A stretch of 64,000 nucleotides of DNA from NCBI GenBank assembly GCA_030710605.1, contig CP092873.1, forward strand, positions 186,001 through 250,000. Direction: 5' to 3'. Numbering within the stretch: the stretch's first letter is position 1; each line of letters begins with the position of its first letter. The notes below the pieces were generated by a model that worked only from the letters and a program-made list of their open reading frames with translations, did not search any database and was not told where the DNA came from. This DNA comes from Cordylochernes scorpioides (taxonomy: Eukaryota > Arthropoda > Arachnida > Pseudoscorpiones > Chernetidae). This document shows positions 51,114 through 60,259 of the stretch, one piece after another. The position numbers and the translations under genes were made by a program.

Positions 51114-52176
51114 TTAAAAGATGTCCGCCAAGTGCATTTGTGATCCTTGGACATGTTCTAGTTCTAAGTTATATCTTTGCAGTCTCAAAAGCATTCTTTG
51201 GAGTCTTTGTGGCGCTTTTAGAATAGAATTCTTAAATATTGACAAAAGAGGCTTGTGATCAGTTTGCACAATCACTTGACATTTGCCCAAAATGTACTGA
51301 TGAAATCTTTCGCATGCAAAAAACAATTGCAAGACATTCTTTTTCTATCTGAGCATAGTTTTGCTCAGTCTTGCTTAGACTTCTAGATGCAAAAATTATT
51401 GGCTGGCTTTCTTGTAGTAGGGTAGCTCCAAGTCCATGTTTACTTGCATCGCATTGTATAGCTATAGATTTGTCCGCATCAAAATATCTTAAAATTGGTG
51501 CTTTTGAGGCTAGATCTTTGATTTGTTCAAATGCAGCTTGATGATTCTTGCTCCATGACCATGTTGAATTTTTCATTGTCAATTTTCTCAAAGGTTCACT
51601 AATCATTGAAATATTTGGCATGAATTTACATAGGTATGTTGCAAAACCAAGGAAACTTTTGAGTTCTGTTATACTTTCTGGATGAGGCATTTCTTTTAAG
51701 GCTTTAACTTTTTCTGGATCTGGCTTTAATCCATGTGGAGTTATTATATGTCCTAGATATTTTACTTCTTTTAGTCTGAGCTTGACTTTATTGATGTTGA
51801 ATTTCAAATTAGCTTGTCTGGCTGTCTTGAAAAGATTTTCAAGATTTCTATCATGATCCTTCAGTGCTTCTTCATATGAGTCACCTTTTCCCAAAATCAG
51901 AATGTCATCAGCTATTATTTCAATTACTTCAAGACCTTGGAAGATTTCATAGAGTCTTCTTTGGTATTCTTCAGAAGCAGTCTTTAATCCAAATGGCATT
52001 CGAAGAAATTTGTATATTCCAAAGGGATTCCAGAATGTTGTAAGGTTCGATGATTCATCAGAGAGCTTCACATTCCAAAAACCATCTTTAGTGTCCACTA
52101 CTGTGAATATTTTGGCATTTTGAAGATTTGGTATTATTTCCTCAATTGTCGGTATTGGGTATTCAGCTCTTTTCAA
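51114..52176 (-). CDS. Outer gypsy RT and RNase H
   Basis: 51259-52176 (305 residues) has AEYPIPTIEEIIPNLQNAKI, FTVVDTKDGFWNVKLSD (first D), FLRMPFGLKTASEEYQRRL, EIIADDILILGKG (catalytic DD), VKYLGHIITPHGLKPDPEKV and the RNase H start SIAIQCDASKHGLGATLLQ, YAQIEKECLAIVF. 51114-51332 continues RNase H in another frame: FHQYILGKCQVIVQTDHKPL, ending HLADIF. RT motifs are intact; one frameshift lies inside RNase H. Confidence 0.88.
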
Positions 52177-52198
52177 GGCGACATTTAATTCTCGAGGA

Positions 52199-53010
52199 TC
52201 AATGCATATTCTTAACTTTAGTTGACTTTACTAGTACTAGATTGCTAATCCAGTCTGTTGGATAATCAACTTTGGCAATGATATTTTTCTTTTCCATGTC
52301 AATCAATTTTTCTTTTAATTCTTTTCTTAAGGTAATAGGTACTCTTCTAGGTGCTTGCTTGATGGGTTTGATTGTAGGATCTGTTTCTAGTTTGTATTCC
52401 CCTTGTAAGCATCCAATGCCTTCAAATATGTCTTTATATTTATCTAGAAGGTTATTTTGTTTTGTCCATGTGGATTCAATTTTGCATAAGTCAGCTTTAA
52501 TTTCTATTAAATTCAATTTCTGGCAAGTTTCAGCACTTAGAATAGGTTTTTCCCAATGATCTATCACTTGGAACACTATAGGATGTTGCTTGCTTTGGTG
52601 GGAACAGTTGATTTTGATTTGTCCTCTTGGCTTTAATATTTCTCCTCCATAGCATCTTAGTTTGATGTAGCTTGGTTTAAGAGAAGGATTGCCATCTTGC
52701 ATGATTTTGCATAAATCTGCAAAATTTAAAACATTGACAGTTGCTCCTGTATCTATTTGGCAAATTATGCTTTCCTTGTATCCATTCAATTCTAATTCTA
52801 ATTTAGTCATCAATTTTCTAGCAGAAATTTCTGAGACGTATTCTAAAGAATAACAATCTTCTTGTTCATCATTGGAGTTTTGAGATTCAAGGCTTTGAAC
52901 TGTTCTCATTCTGGATTTGCAAACTTTTGCCCAATGATTCTTTTTGTTACACTTTCTGCAGGTTTGATTCCATGCAGGGCATTTTTGTCTATTGTGCTCA
53001 TGGAATGTTG
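52199..53010 (-). CDS. Outer gypsy nucleocapsid end, protease and RT start
   Basis: The frame formally begins inside the inserted LTR; element-specific sequence starts at CATFHEHNRQKC. Then a CCHC knuckle CRKCNKKNHWAKVC, protease ICQIDTGATVNVL (active site intact), HWEKPILSAETCQKLNLI, and RT N-terminus QAPRRVPITLRKELKEKLID and DWISNLVLVKS. A frameshift at ~52195 leads to the RT frame. Confidence 0.85.
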
Positions 53011-53018
53011 CACAATAT

Positions 53019-53449
53019 TGATGAGGCTGAAGTGGGGATATAAAACTCAATTTATTGGTAGGTTGCAGTACATTGTCCTGGTGGGCTATGGTCACCATGG
53101 CCCGTTCCAGGGCTGGGCTTGTGGTCCGGTTCTGGAGGGTTGTTGAGGTCCGATTCTCTGCGGTATAGCCGTTGGGAGGGTTAGATCTGGTACAAGACAT
53201 CGTTCGTTCGCCGGCAAGGATAAAAAGAAAAACAAAAAAAAATAATAAAAATGCACGAAGGTCCAACGATAACTGGCACGTTGTATTTGTAAGCATTCCG
53301 CGAAAACGGTGGTCCCGTGGTCAAATACAACTTGTGCCTGTTATCTCTGTGGTGCCGTTTCTCTGATAAATAAATAAAATAAACAAAATTTAAGATAATT
53401 TTGTAACGGTCACGTGTATTTCCGGTCGGTTGCTTGTTGACACACAACA
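53019..53449 (-). repeat. Inner gypsy 3' LTR (431 bp)
   Basis: Differs from 57937-58368 by roughly two substitutions (ACATCGTTC/ACATTGTTC, CACGTG/CACGCG) and two small indels. Confidence 0.92.
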
Positions 53450-53491
53450 CCACCCCCCCTCTTATCTTAGACTCGGTCCCTCGAGTCGCCG

Positions 53492-53926
53492 TTATCTCTC
53501 TAAAAATTCCTTAAGTCTCGACACGTGTGCTAACGTGCTCTGGCGCCTACTATTTTCGTTGCGTCCGTCCTGTGGTCGTAACCTATATGTCGTTTCCTTG
53601 ATTCTATCCGTTATTATGTACGGTCCTACGTATTTCGGTAGAAATTTCTCCGTTTTCCCTGGTTTCCTGCGGGACGACTCCAGTAGTACCAGGTCGCCCA
53701 CTTCAAACTTCCGGAAGCGGTCACGGTTCGCAAGGTCATACTGACACTTCGTCATCATTGTCCGGTCTCGGTAGTTTTCGTCGGCAATTTTCTTTAATCT
53801 CTCGTTTTCTAAAATGCGGTTGGTCACGTATTCGTCGTAAGTTTTTACTGGCTCGTCGACGGTTGGTAGTCCTACGTCTAGGGACGTCCTCGGTTCTACG
53901 CCAAATATCAACTTATGCGGTGTCAC
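53492..53926 (-). CDS. Inner gypsy integrase C-terminal part
   Basis: 144 residues: TPHKLIFGVEPRTSLDVGLP, then the coiled basic stretch and FEVGDLVLLESSRRKPGKTE, LPKYVGPYIITDRIKETTYRL (GPY-type module), ending HVSRLKEFLER next to the purine tract. The core's glutamate motif HPQTNGLCEKLNG lies just upstream at about 54050 in a different frame. Confidence 0.85.
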   Translation of the reverse strand: MTPHKLIFGVEPRTSLDVGLPTVDEPVKTYDEYVTNRILENERLKKIADENYRDRTMMTKCQYDLANRDRFRKFEVGDLVLLESSRRKPGKTEKFLPKYVGPYIITDRIKETTYRLRPQDGRNENSRRQSTLAHVSRLKEFLER

Positions 53927-54099
53927 CTGTGTCGACGACTGAATGGACGAGTTATACGCAAACGTCGCCGTTTTTACGAATCTCGGCCATTCGGCGTGAT
54001 CGTCCTCGAGATAAACTCTGATGCCGTTTTTTTATGATGCCGTTGAGTTTTTCGCATAAGCCGTTTGTTTGCGGGTGTGCCGCGGAAGCCATAATATGT

Positions 54100-55215
54100 T
54101 TAATCCCGTACAACCGTTGTAAAGTCTCTAAAAGTACTCGAATCGAAAGATTTGCCTTGATCGGATATTATGCATTTCGGAGTACCAAAAACGTAGAGCA
54201 GATTGTCTGAGAGTGCGTTGCACGTGGTTTCCGCCTTTGTATCTTTTACCGGGATTGCGAGTGCGTATTTACTAAAATGGTCTACGATCGTTAGAATGTG
54301 TTCGTAGCCTTCTACCGATTTTTTGAAAGGTCCATGGTGGTCTATTCCCACTCGTTCCCAGATGTCTGTTGCTGGTGGTAACGGTTCTAGCGGGGCTGCG
54401 GGTTTGAACCTCTGTGGCTTGAAGGCCTGGCACACTTTGCACGACCGAACGTATTTCCGCACGTCTTCTTCCAGACCTTTCCAGTAGAACCGTTGCTTAA
54501 TACGGTGGACCGTCTTCGCTACCCCCATGTGTCCTGCCTCGGGTATATCGTGCGCTGTTTTCATTATTTCGGATACGCTTTGCTTTGGTGCAATGACCAA
54601 CCATTGGTTACCTTGTGTTGCATGGTTCTTTTTATAAAGGATCCCGTTTATTTTTTTATATTCGTCCCGCGTTTTAGCGTCTGGGAGTTTCCCGGTAATA
54701 TCGCGGCAAAACGTGTCTTCCTTTTGTCCGTTTTCGTCGATCCGTACTGTGCATGCCGTTAAATCGTTGAAGTTGTCTTCGACGTTCGTATCGTTTTTGT
54801 GGAACGGGTTGCGTGAGAGTGCGTCCGGTGCAACGTTCTTCCTCCCTGCGCGGTGGACTATTTCAAAGTGGTGCTCCATGAGTTTTAACCCCCATCTAGT
54901 AAGTCTTGAGCACGGGTCACGTACGTTAGCTAGCCACGTTAACGCGCTATGGTCGGTTACGACTTTGAATTCTCTCCCGAAGATGTACGGCCGTAACTTT
55001 TGTAGAGCCCAGACTATTGCTAAACACTCTAGTTCTGAGATACCATATTTACTCTCGTGTTTCGATGTCGTTCTCGACAAGTAGTGGATCGGGTGCAAAA
55101 ACCCGTCATTGTCCGGTTGCATTAGCACCGCGCCTAATCCCACGATTGATGCGTCCGTATGTATTTCTATTCTAGCGTCTGGGTTGAAGTGTGCTAGAAT
55201 TGGCTCCTCAGTCAA
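54100..55215 (-). CDS. Inner gypsy RNase H and integrase
   Basis: 371 residues. RNase H: ARIEIHTDASIVGLGAVLMQ, YGISELECLAIVWAL, KVVTDHSALTWLANVRD, NVAPDALSRNP. Integrase H2C2: AGHMGVAKTVHRIKQRFYWK with CKVCQAFK. Core: VGIDHHGPFKKS (D) and KCIISDQGKSFDS (D). The frame breaks after TTVVRD; the glutamate is downstream in another frame. Two indels also separate this from the RT frame. Confidence 0.88.
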   Translation of the reverse strand: MTEEPILAHFNPDARIEIHTDASIVGLGAVLMQPDNDGFLHPIHYLSRTTSKHESKYGISELECLAIVWALQKLRPYIFGREFKVVTDHSALTWLANVRDPCSRLTRWGLKLMEHHFEIVHRAGRKNVAPDALSRNPFHKNDTNVEDNFNDLTACTVRIDENGQKEDTFCRDITGKLPDAKTRDEYKKINGILYKKNHATQGNQWLVIAPKQSVSEIMKTAHDIPEAGHMGVAKTVHRIKQRFYWKGLEEDVRKYVRSCKVCQAFKPQRFKPAAPLEPLPPATDIWERVGIDHHGPFKKSVEGYEHILTIVDHFSKYALAIPVKDTKAETTCNALSDNLLYVFGTPKCIISDQGKSFDSSTFRDFTTVVRD

Positions 55216-55268
55216 TTTTTTTTAAGGTTTCGAAAGCTTCTATTTCGGCCGGACCTATCACGAATTTC

Positions 55269-58199
55269 TTATCTTTTTCCGTTAAACACGTCAGCGGTTT
55301 GCTTATCTTTGAAATTTTTTTTTATGAAACGGCGATAATAGCCGCAAAGTCCCAGAAACGAACGAACTTGCTTGACATTTTTCGGAATCGGAAATTCCTT
55401 AACCGCTTCGATCTTATCAGTAGCCGGTTCTACGCCGTTTTCCGATACCACGTGTCCCAAAATTGGTAACTTTTGGTAGGCGAATCTACATTTTGATGGT
55501 TTTAGGGATAAGCCTGCCCCGCGGAAACATTCTAGAACATTTGTTAACCGCACGTTGTGTTCACGTATGTCTCTTCCGTACACGATGACGTCATCTAGAT
55601 AAACCATACACTCGGACCATTTCAATTCAGCTAACAGTGTATCCATGATTCTTTCGAAATGACCCGGTGCCCCGGTTAAACCAAAGGGTAACACTTGAAA
55701 CTCGTACAACCCGTTACCTGTCGTGAACGCTGTAATTGGCTTGCTTGTTTCGTCCAGTGGACACTGCCAATAACCGCTAACAAAATCCGTGTGCGAGAAA
55801 TACTTCATTCCCGCTAAACGGTCCAGGCAGTCGGTGATATCCAGTAATGGATATGAGAATTTTTCGGTTACGTTGTTAACTTTTCTATAGTCCACACAAA
55901 ATCTATAGGATCCGTCTGATTTTTTAACCAAAACGACCGGGCTCGTCCATGGAGATGTTGATTTCCTAATAACTCCTTTTTCACACATTTCTTTAACCTG
56001 TTCCTCTATAATATCACGTTCCTTAGGACTGCGGCGATAGGCTTTTTGTCGAATTGGTTCCGTGTTCACTTTAAGTTTAATGTGGTACGGTTCGATATCT
56101 GCCGCCTTATTCCACTCTTCTGAGAAAAGTTCCCGATACCTGTACAATACGTCCAGTACGTCGATTTTTTCGCTGTCCGATAGCTCCGGGTTTATATCGA
56201 ACTTCTGTGGTTCGTATTTGCACGTGGCCGTCGTACTGTATCCCACCTGTTCACTTAGGAAAGAAACATTCGCTATTTCCCCGCCGGATCGTAACAAGCA
56301 CGAGTTTGCTACCAACCGCACCGGCTCGTTCCTAGTATTTATGACATCAATGAATATCTCTGATACCGTTTCGGAAACGTGTACTGATGGTATTAGTAGC
56401 CCCGTTCTTCTTACGCAGTCGGGGTGGGGTTCTAAAATGCCCGCCATTACTGTTGGCCCTTTTAACTTAACCCTCGTTTTACAACGTGGTGCAATTTCAA
56501 GGTCGTCTAGTATGCAGTACTTTTGTTTGGGGTTTTTCCGATCGCTCGTAATTGTGCTTAACCTCTCGAGTTCCCATTCTTCGTTTAGTTCTACCACGTG
56601 GTCGTCCCTGCCTATTTTTGGCCTATACAATTCTACCGATTCGTCTCTAAACATAATTTTGCAATGATAGTTTGTTAGAATATCGACGCCGAAAATAATC
56701 TTTTCCCCGTTTCCTGGAATTATGGTGAACCTGCCACATATGTCGAAACCATCAATGTTGACCTCCAAGTATGTGCACGTGTTCGAGATTACTGACCCAC
56801 TTATTCCCCGTATAAGTAATTTTGAAGGCATTCTAGCACATCCTAGTGCGTTGGCTATTCCTTCGTCTATGCAGCTAACATTTGCCCCTGAATCGAAAAT
56901 CAGTTTGCCTACATGTGTCTCATTGATATGCGTGATTAAACAGAAATTTGTCATACCTGTCCAACGGAATTTTTCCATTGCTGTACCCCCTATTTCTAAA
57001 GTGGATTTTTCTATTGGTACCTTATTTAATGTCTGTTTCTCGTTAACCCCCGGTTGTCCTTTTACCCTGAAGATTATGCGATTGGTGTTACCAGTAACCT
57101 CGGAAAATACACGTGGTACGCTCTCTACACTGTTTGAAACTTCCACCACAGGATTAGAGGCAAAATTGTACTTACCACGTGGCCTCCTTTTCGGGCAATC
57201 CCAGTGTTTGTGCCCCGTCTGGTAACAAGTGAAGCATCTTGGCGTCCCGTCTGGTAGCATAAATCTTCTTGCTTTTTCCATGGGCGTTTCGGTCCTTGGA
57301 TTTCGTCCTTGTTTTTGTTCCCACTCTTCCGCCGTCCTCGTAGTTGTTTCCCAACTTGTCGTTGTACCTGCCTCCGTCCGTGCCTTGTTCCATTTATTCG
57401 TCTCGTCGAGGAATTTCGCCGCCTGTAGGAAGTCGGCCTCTTCTGGGTTCCGCGTGGTACTCCACGAGGCTGCCAGTAGTAGGCAGTCTTTTGGAGCCAA
57501 TGCCCACAATGCCTCCATGCTTGAATTAAACGGCGAAAACTCACCTGCCGTCGCGTGGGCCGTAATCAGGTTCATCAGGTATTTCCCCGTATCTTCCGTG
57601 GACTGGGGCCGTCTCATTTTCTTTAATTCGATACCCCTACTACGTGCCCGGCCGTCGTTTCTTGGGTAGCAAGGCTTCAGCGCTTCCAGGACGTCTTCAA
57701 GTGCGGCTGAAGGGTCAAACCTGCACTTGATGAATTCGCGGCCGTCAAGTGGAAGCCGCCGTACTAGGGCCTTTGTCCAGTCTCCCTTCGGTACCTTGCT
57801 CGCCGTCAGCCACGTCTTGAATTCCCCTACATAGTCCTCGATGTCTTCCTCCTCCGGGTTGAAACACGGCGTCTCTCCGTAGCCAATATTTATGTTCGCT
57901 GCTTGAGGTGCTGGGCCGACACTGCTCTCCACCATGTGATGAGGCTGAAGTGGGGATATAAAACTCAATTTATTGGTAGGTTGCAGTACATTGTCCTGGT
58001 GGGCTATGGTCACCATGGCCCGTTCCAGGGCTGGGCTTGTGGTCCGGTTCTGGAGGGTTGTTGAGGTCCGATTCTCTGCGGTATAGCCGTTGGGAGGGTT
58101 AGATCTGGTACAAGACATTGTTCGTTCGCCGGCAAGGATAAAAAGAAAAACAAAAAAAATAATAATAAAAATGCACGAAGGTCCAACGATAACTGGCAC
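55269..58199 (-). CDS. Inner gypsy Gag-protease-RT, frame open into the 5' LTR
   Basis: 976 open codons on the minus strand. The first ~88 lie in the LTR: an upstream Met at 58199 followed by a hydrophobic run IFIIIFFVFLFILA, and another Met at 58118 (MSCTRSNPPNGY). The first Met outside the LTR (57935, MVESSVGPAP) overlaps the primer-binding position. Gag: YGETPCFNPEEEDIEDYVGE, a knuckle CFTCYQTGHKHWDC. Protease: LIFDSGANVSCID. RT: VLVKKSDGSYRFCVDYRKVN, FSHTDFVSGYWQ, MVYLDDVIVYG, LRSFLGLCGYYRRFIKK. All catalytic residues are present. The frame is lost at KNFKDKQTAD before RNase H. Confidence 0.9.
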   Translation of the reverse strand: MPVIVGPSCIFIIIFFVFLFILAGERTMSCTRSNPPNGYTAENRTSTTLQNRTTSPALERAMVTIAHQDNVLQPTNKLSFISPLQPHHMVESSVGPAPQAANINIGYGETPCFNPEEEDIEDYVGEFKTWLTASKVPKGDWTKALVRRLPLDGREFIKCRFDPSAALEDVLEALKPCYPRNDGRARSRGIELKKMRRPQSTEDTGKYLMNLITAHATAGEFSPFNSSMEALWALAPKDCLLLAASWSTTRNPEEADFLQAAKFLDETNKWNKARTEAGTTTSWETTTRTAEEWEQKQGRNPRTETPMEKARRFMLPDGTPRCFTCYQTGHKHWDCPKRRPRGKYNFASNPVVEVSNSVESVPRVFSEVTGNTNRIIFRVKGQPGVNEKQTLNKVPIEKSTLEIGGTAMEKFRWTGMTNFCLITHINETHVGKLIFDSGANVSCIDEGIANALGCARMPSKLLIRGISGSVISNTCTYLEVNIDGFDICGRFTIIPGNGEKIIFGVDILTNYHCKIMFRDESVELYRPKIGRDDHVVELNEEWELERLSTITSDRKNPKQKYCILDDLEIAPRCKTRVKLKGPTVMAGILEPHPDCVRRTGLLIPSVHVSETVSEIFIDVINTRNEPVRLVANSCLLRSGGEIANVSFLSEQVGYSTTATCKYEPQKFDINPELSDSEKIDVLDVLYRYRELFSEEWNKAADIEPYHIKLKVNTEPIRQKAYRRSPKERDIIEEQVKEMCEKGVIRKSTSPWTSPVVLVKKSDGSYRFCVDYRKVNNVTEKFSYPLLDITDCLDRLAGMKYFSHTDFVSGYWQCPLDETSKPITAFTTGNGLYEFQVLPFGLTGAPGHFERIMDTLLAELKWSECMVYLDDVIVYGRDIREHNVRLTNVLECFRGAGLSLKPSKCRFAYQKLPILGHVVSENGVEPATDKIEAVKEFPIPKNVKQVRSFLGLCGYYRRFIKKNFKDKQTADVFNGKR

Positions 58200-58368
58200 G
58201 TTGTATTTGTAAGCATTCCGCGAAAACGGTGGTCCGTGGTCAAATACAACTTGTGCCTGTTATCTCTGTGGTGCCGTTTCTCTGATAAATAAATAAAATA
58301 AACAAAATTTAAGATAATTTTGTAACGGTCACGCGTATTTCCGGTCGGTTGCTTGTTGACACACAACA
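57937..58368 (-). repeat. Inner gypsy 5' LTR (432 bp)
   Basis: TGATGAGG...ACACAACA; partner of 53019-53449. On the minus strand it is followed after one base by ATGGTGGAGAG, so primer site and Met codon overlap. Confidence 0.92.
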
Positions 58369-58379
58369 ATATCTACAAG

Positions 58380-58995
58380 GAATGTTCTTTTTCATTTTCT
58401 TTTGATTGACTGTTTTCTTTCTTATATTCAATTTGTTCACCTCCTCTTGAGTGTTTTTAGTTAAGTTTTCAATTTGTTTGTTAGCGCTTTCATTAGCTTT
58501 ACACACATCAATAGCTTTGGGCAATGTTAGTTGAGGATCACTGATCAGCTGTCTTTTGGTTTGCTTGTCAATTGTTCCCAAAACTAACCTATCCCTGATC
58601 ATTTCCTCAGTCATTGCACCATAATTGCATGTGGAAGACAATTTTCTTAATCTACATAAATATTGTTCAATACTTTCATTTGTTTCTTGATTTGTTTGGT
58701 TGAAAATTGATCTTTCATAAATAATGTTAATTTTTGGTGTAAAATGCTGAGTCAATGCATTTATTATCTCATCTGAGTTATTTCTTTGTTCATCTGAAAG
58801 ATCGAGATGTTCAAATATATTATAAGCTTCTTTGCCTATAATAGACAATAAGGTTGCAACTTTTAATTTGTCTTCTTTATTGTCCAACCCTGTTGCTATT
58901 GAAAAGTTACGCCAATGCGATTTGAAATATCTCCAGTTTTCTTCTATATTTCCTCTGAAATTAACTGGTTCAGGTGGCGGTATTTGTAAATACAT
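58380..58995 (-). CDS. Outer gypsy Gag (N-terminal part)
   Basis: Starts MYLQIPPPEPVNFRGNIEEN at 58995, ~125 bases from the LTR. Motifs NWRYFKSHWRNFSIATGLDN, ATLLSIIGKEAYNIFEHL, SIEQYLCRLRKLSSTCNYGA and MIRDRLVLGTIDKQTKRQLI are the classic Mag-type Gag core. The frame runs to KKNIPCRYC, the first knuckle half, where the inner element is inserted; it resumes at 53010. Confidence 0.88.
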
Positions 58996-59119
58996 ATCTT
59001 TTGTCTATTTAATATACGATAAGGCTTATTTATTATTTTATTAGTCTTATAACGTAAAATTGAACTTACCGCGATATTTTTTTTTTTTCGTTTGTTTTCA
59101 AATCACTTTTCTGACACCA

Positions 59120-59284
59120 TGTTTGATTTGTTAGTGTCTTGTACAAAACAACGAATCACTAACCTATCATGAAGACGTAACTTTATTCACTGGCCTCTGT
59201 TGTCATATGTTATTTTACATATCCTACATGAACCAAAACATTAACTTGTGATGATGATATATTCAATCACTGAATAACCTAACA
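59120..59284 (-). repeat. Outer gypsy 5' LTR (165 bp)
   Basis: Identical to 50074-50238; flanked on the right by GTTAC. Confidence 0.92.
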
Positions 59285-59991
59285 GTTACCATAGCAACTT
59301 TAGTTAAAGAAGAGTATTTGATAAAATTCAAATATATTTTCAATTGTATAGAATTAGAAGAAAATCGTTTTAAATCGAAAACCAAATTGTTTATGTATTA
59401 GTTTACATCACTGCTGGATAAATACAGCATTGGTAATAAGAGAACATCTATCTTGAAGAAGTCGTTTTTACTTTTTTTTGTAAATGATTTTAACATCAGA
59501 AAATATAACTTTATTTTTATTTAAACTTTAATTTTTTAACATATTTTCTATTAAGCACAAACATAATAACTTTTAAATATTAGGAAAGTTTTTAAAGTTT
59601 TCATTTCATTGTGGTTTTTTAAACAAAATTACCATTTTCAAAAATTAAAGGTTCGGTTATATTCGTTTTCCGTTTTTCGTTAAAGGAGGCTTGTTTGATT
59701 ATTAATTTGAATATAGTTAATATATGTTTCCCAAGAAATTTTTACTAAATGAATGAAATATTTTGTGTGAATTGTTAATTTGAAAATTTTTTGCAATTTT
59801 TCAGTACAATTTTTATCATCATTTTTTTTTACTATTACAAAGAAAGAAAATAATAAATTTTTAATAAAAAATTTTAACAAAATCATAGGGTATACGCTAT
59901 TTTTAAGTAAAACCACTAGGTATACGCTATCTAAATTTTAAAAGCATAGGGTATACGGCGTATACCCCCTATACGCTCCACTACAGCACTG
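59285..59991. other. hAT right-hand non-coding end
   Basis: About 700 AT-rich bases after the outer gypsy. Near the terminus the motif GGTATACGCTAT / GGGTATACGG is repeated three times, likely subterminal transposase-binding repeats (inference). No gene. Confidence 0.6.
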
Positions 59992-60259
59992 ATTCTAACG
60001 TATTTCAAGGTTTTACGATTATACTAGATTATTACTAAACTCACCAAAAACACGCCACGGCAAACACACAAGCAAAAAAATACAATATACGATTAAAATA
60101 AACACTCAAATATAAAGAATGGAGAATTTCATTCAAATCCTATGTTAACCTACTTTCAAGTTTAGAAATTTATTTAGTACATCAAAGTCTATCTATGTGA
60201 AGTCCAACCCCCCATATCACAACATGGTACCGAGGGCAAACCTCAAAGTGAGTATGTGA
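59992..60259. other. Spacer between the hAT and duplicated block
   Basis: Begins with the second ATTCTAAC. No gene and no counterpart in copy 1. Confidence 0.45.

Larger units (their letters stand above)
53019..58368 (-). mobile_element. Inner Ty3/gypsy element nested in the outer one
   Basis: LTRs 53019-53449 and 57937-58368 (TGATGAGG...ACACAACA), flanked by ATAT (53015-53018 and 58369-58372). Minus-strand Gag-protease-RT in one frame, then RNase H/integrase and integrase tail in shifted frames; purine tract AAGAGGGGGGGTGGTG next to 53450. LTRs differ at a few positions. Inserted between the two zinc-knuckle cysteine groups of the outer element. Confidence 0.93.
50074..59284 (-). mobile_element. 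Outer Ty3/gypsy element (Mag/K02A2.6-like) lacking the integrase core
   Basis: Identical 165 bp LTRs (50074-50238 and 59120-59284), TGTTTG...CTAACA, flanked by GTTAC (50069-50073 and 59285-59289). Minus strand: primer site TGGTGTCAGAAAAGTGA (just inside 59120), Gag 58995, nucleocapsid, protease, RT, RNase H, integrase zinc region, pol tail, purine tract AAAAAAAAAGAAGA, LTR. A second gypsy element is inserted in the nucleocapsid region. The integrase catalytic core is missing. Confidence 0.93.
46628..59991 (-). mobile_element. hAT DNA transposon with nested retroelements
   Basis: Ends are CAGTGCTGTAGT (46628) and ACTACAGCACTG (59991), 12 bp perfect inverted repeats, flanked by the 8 bp duplication ATTCTAAC (46620-46627 and 59992-59999). 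Subterminal GCATAGGGTATACG motifs occur near both ends. The transposase is on the minus strand at 46757-48930. The LTR-like repeat C (49225-50019) and a gypsy element (50074-59284) are inserted in the transposase-upstream region. Without them the hAT would be about 3.4 kb. Confidence 0.93.

Noticed and set aside
52199-53296. A 365-codon fusion protein starting MLTNTTCQLSLD
   Set aside because: Its first ~90 codons belong to the 3' LTR of the inserted element and the rest to the outer element; the fusion is an artefact of nesting.
50074-59284. Endogenous retrovirus with an envelope gene
   Set aside because: None of the LTR elements in the window has an envelope-like frame; all are retrotransposons.
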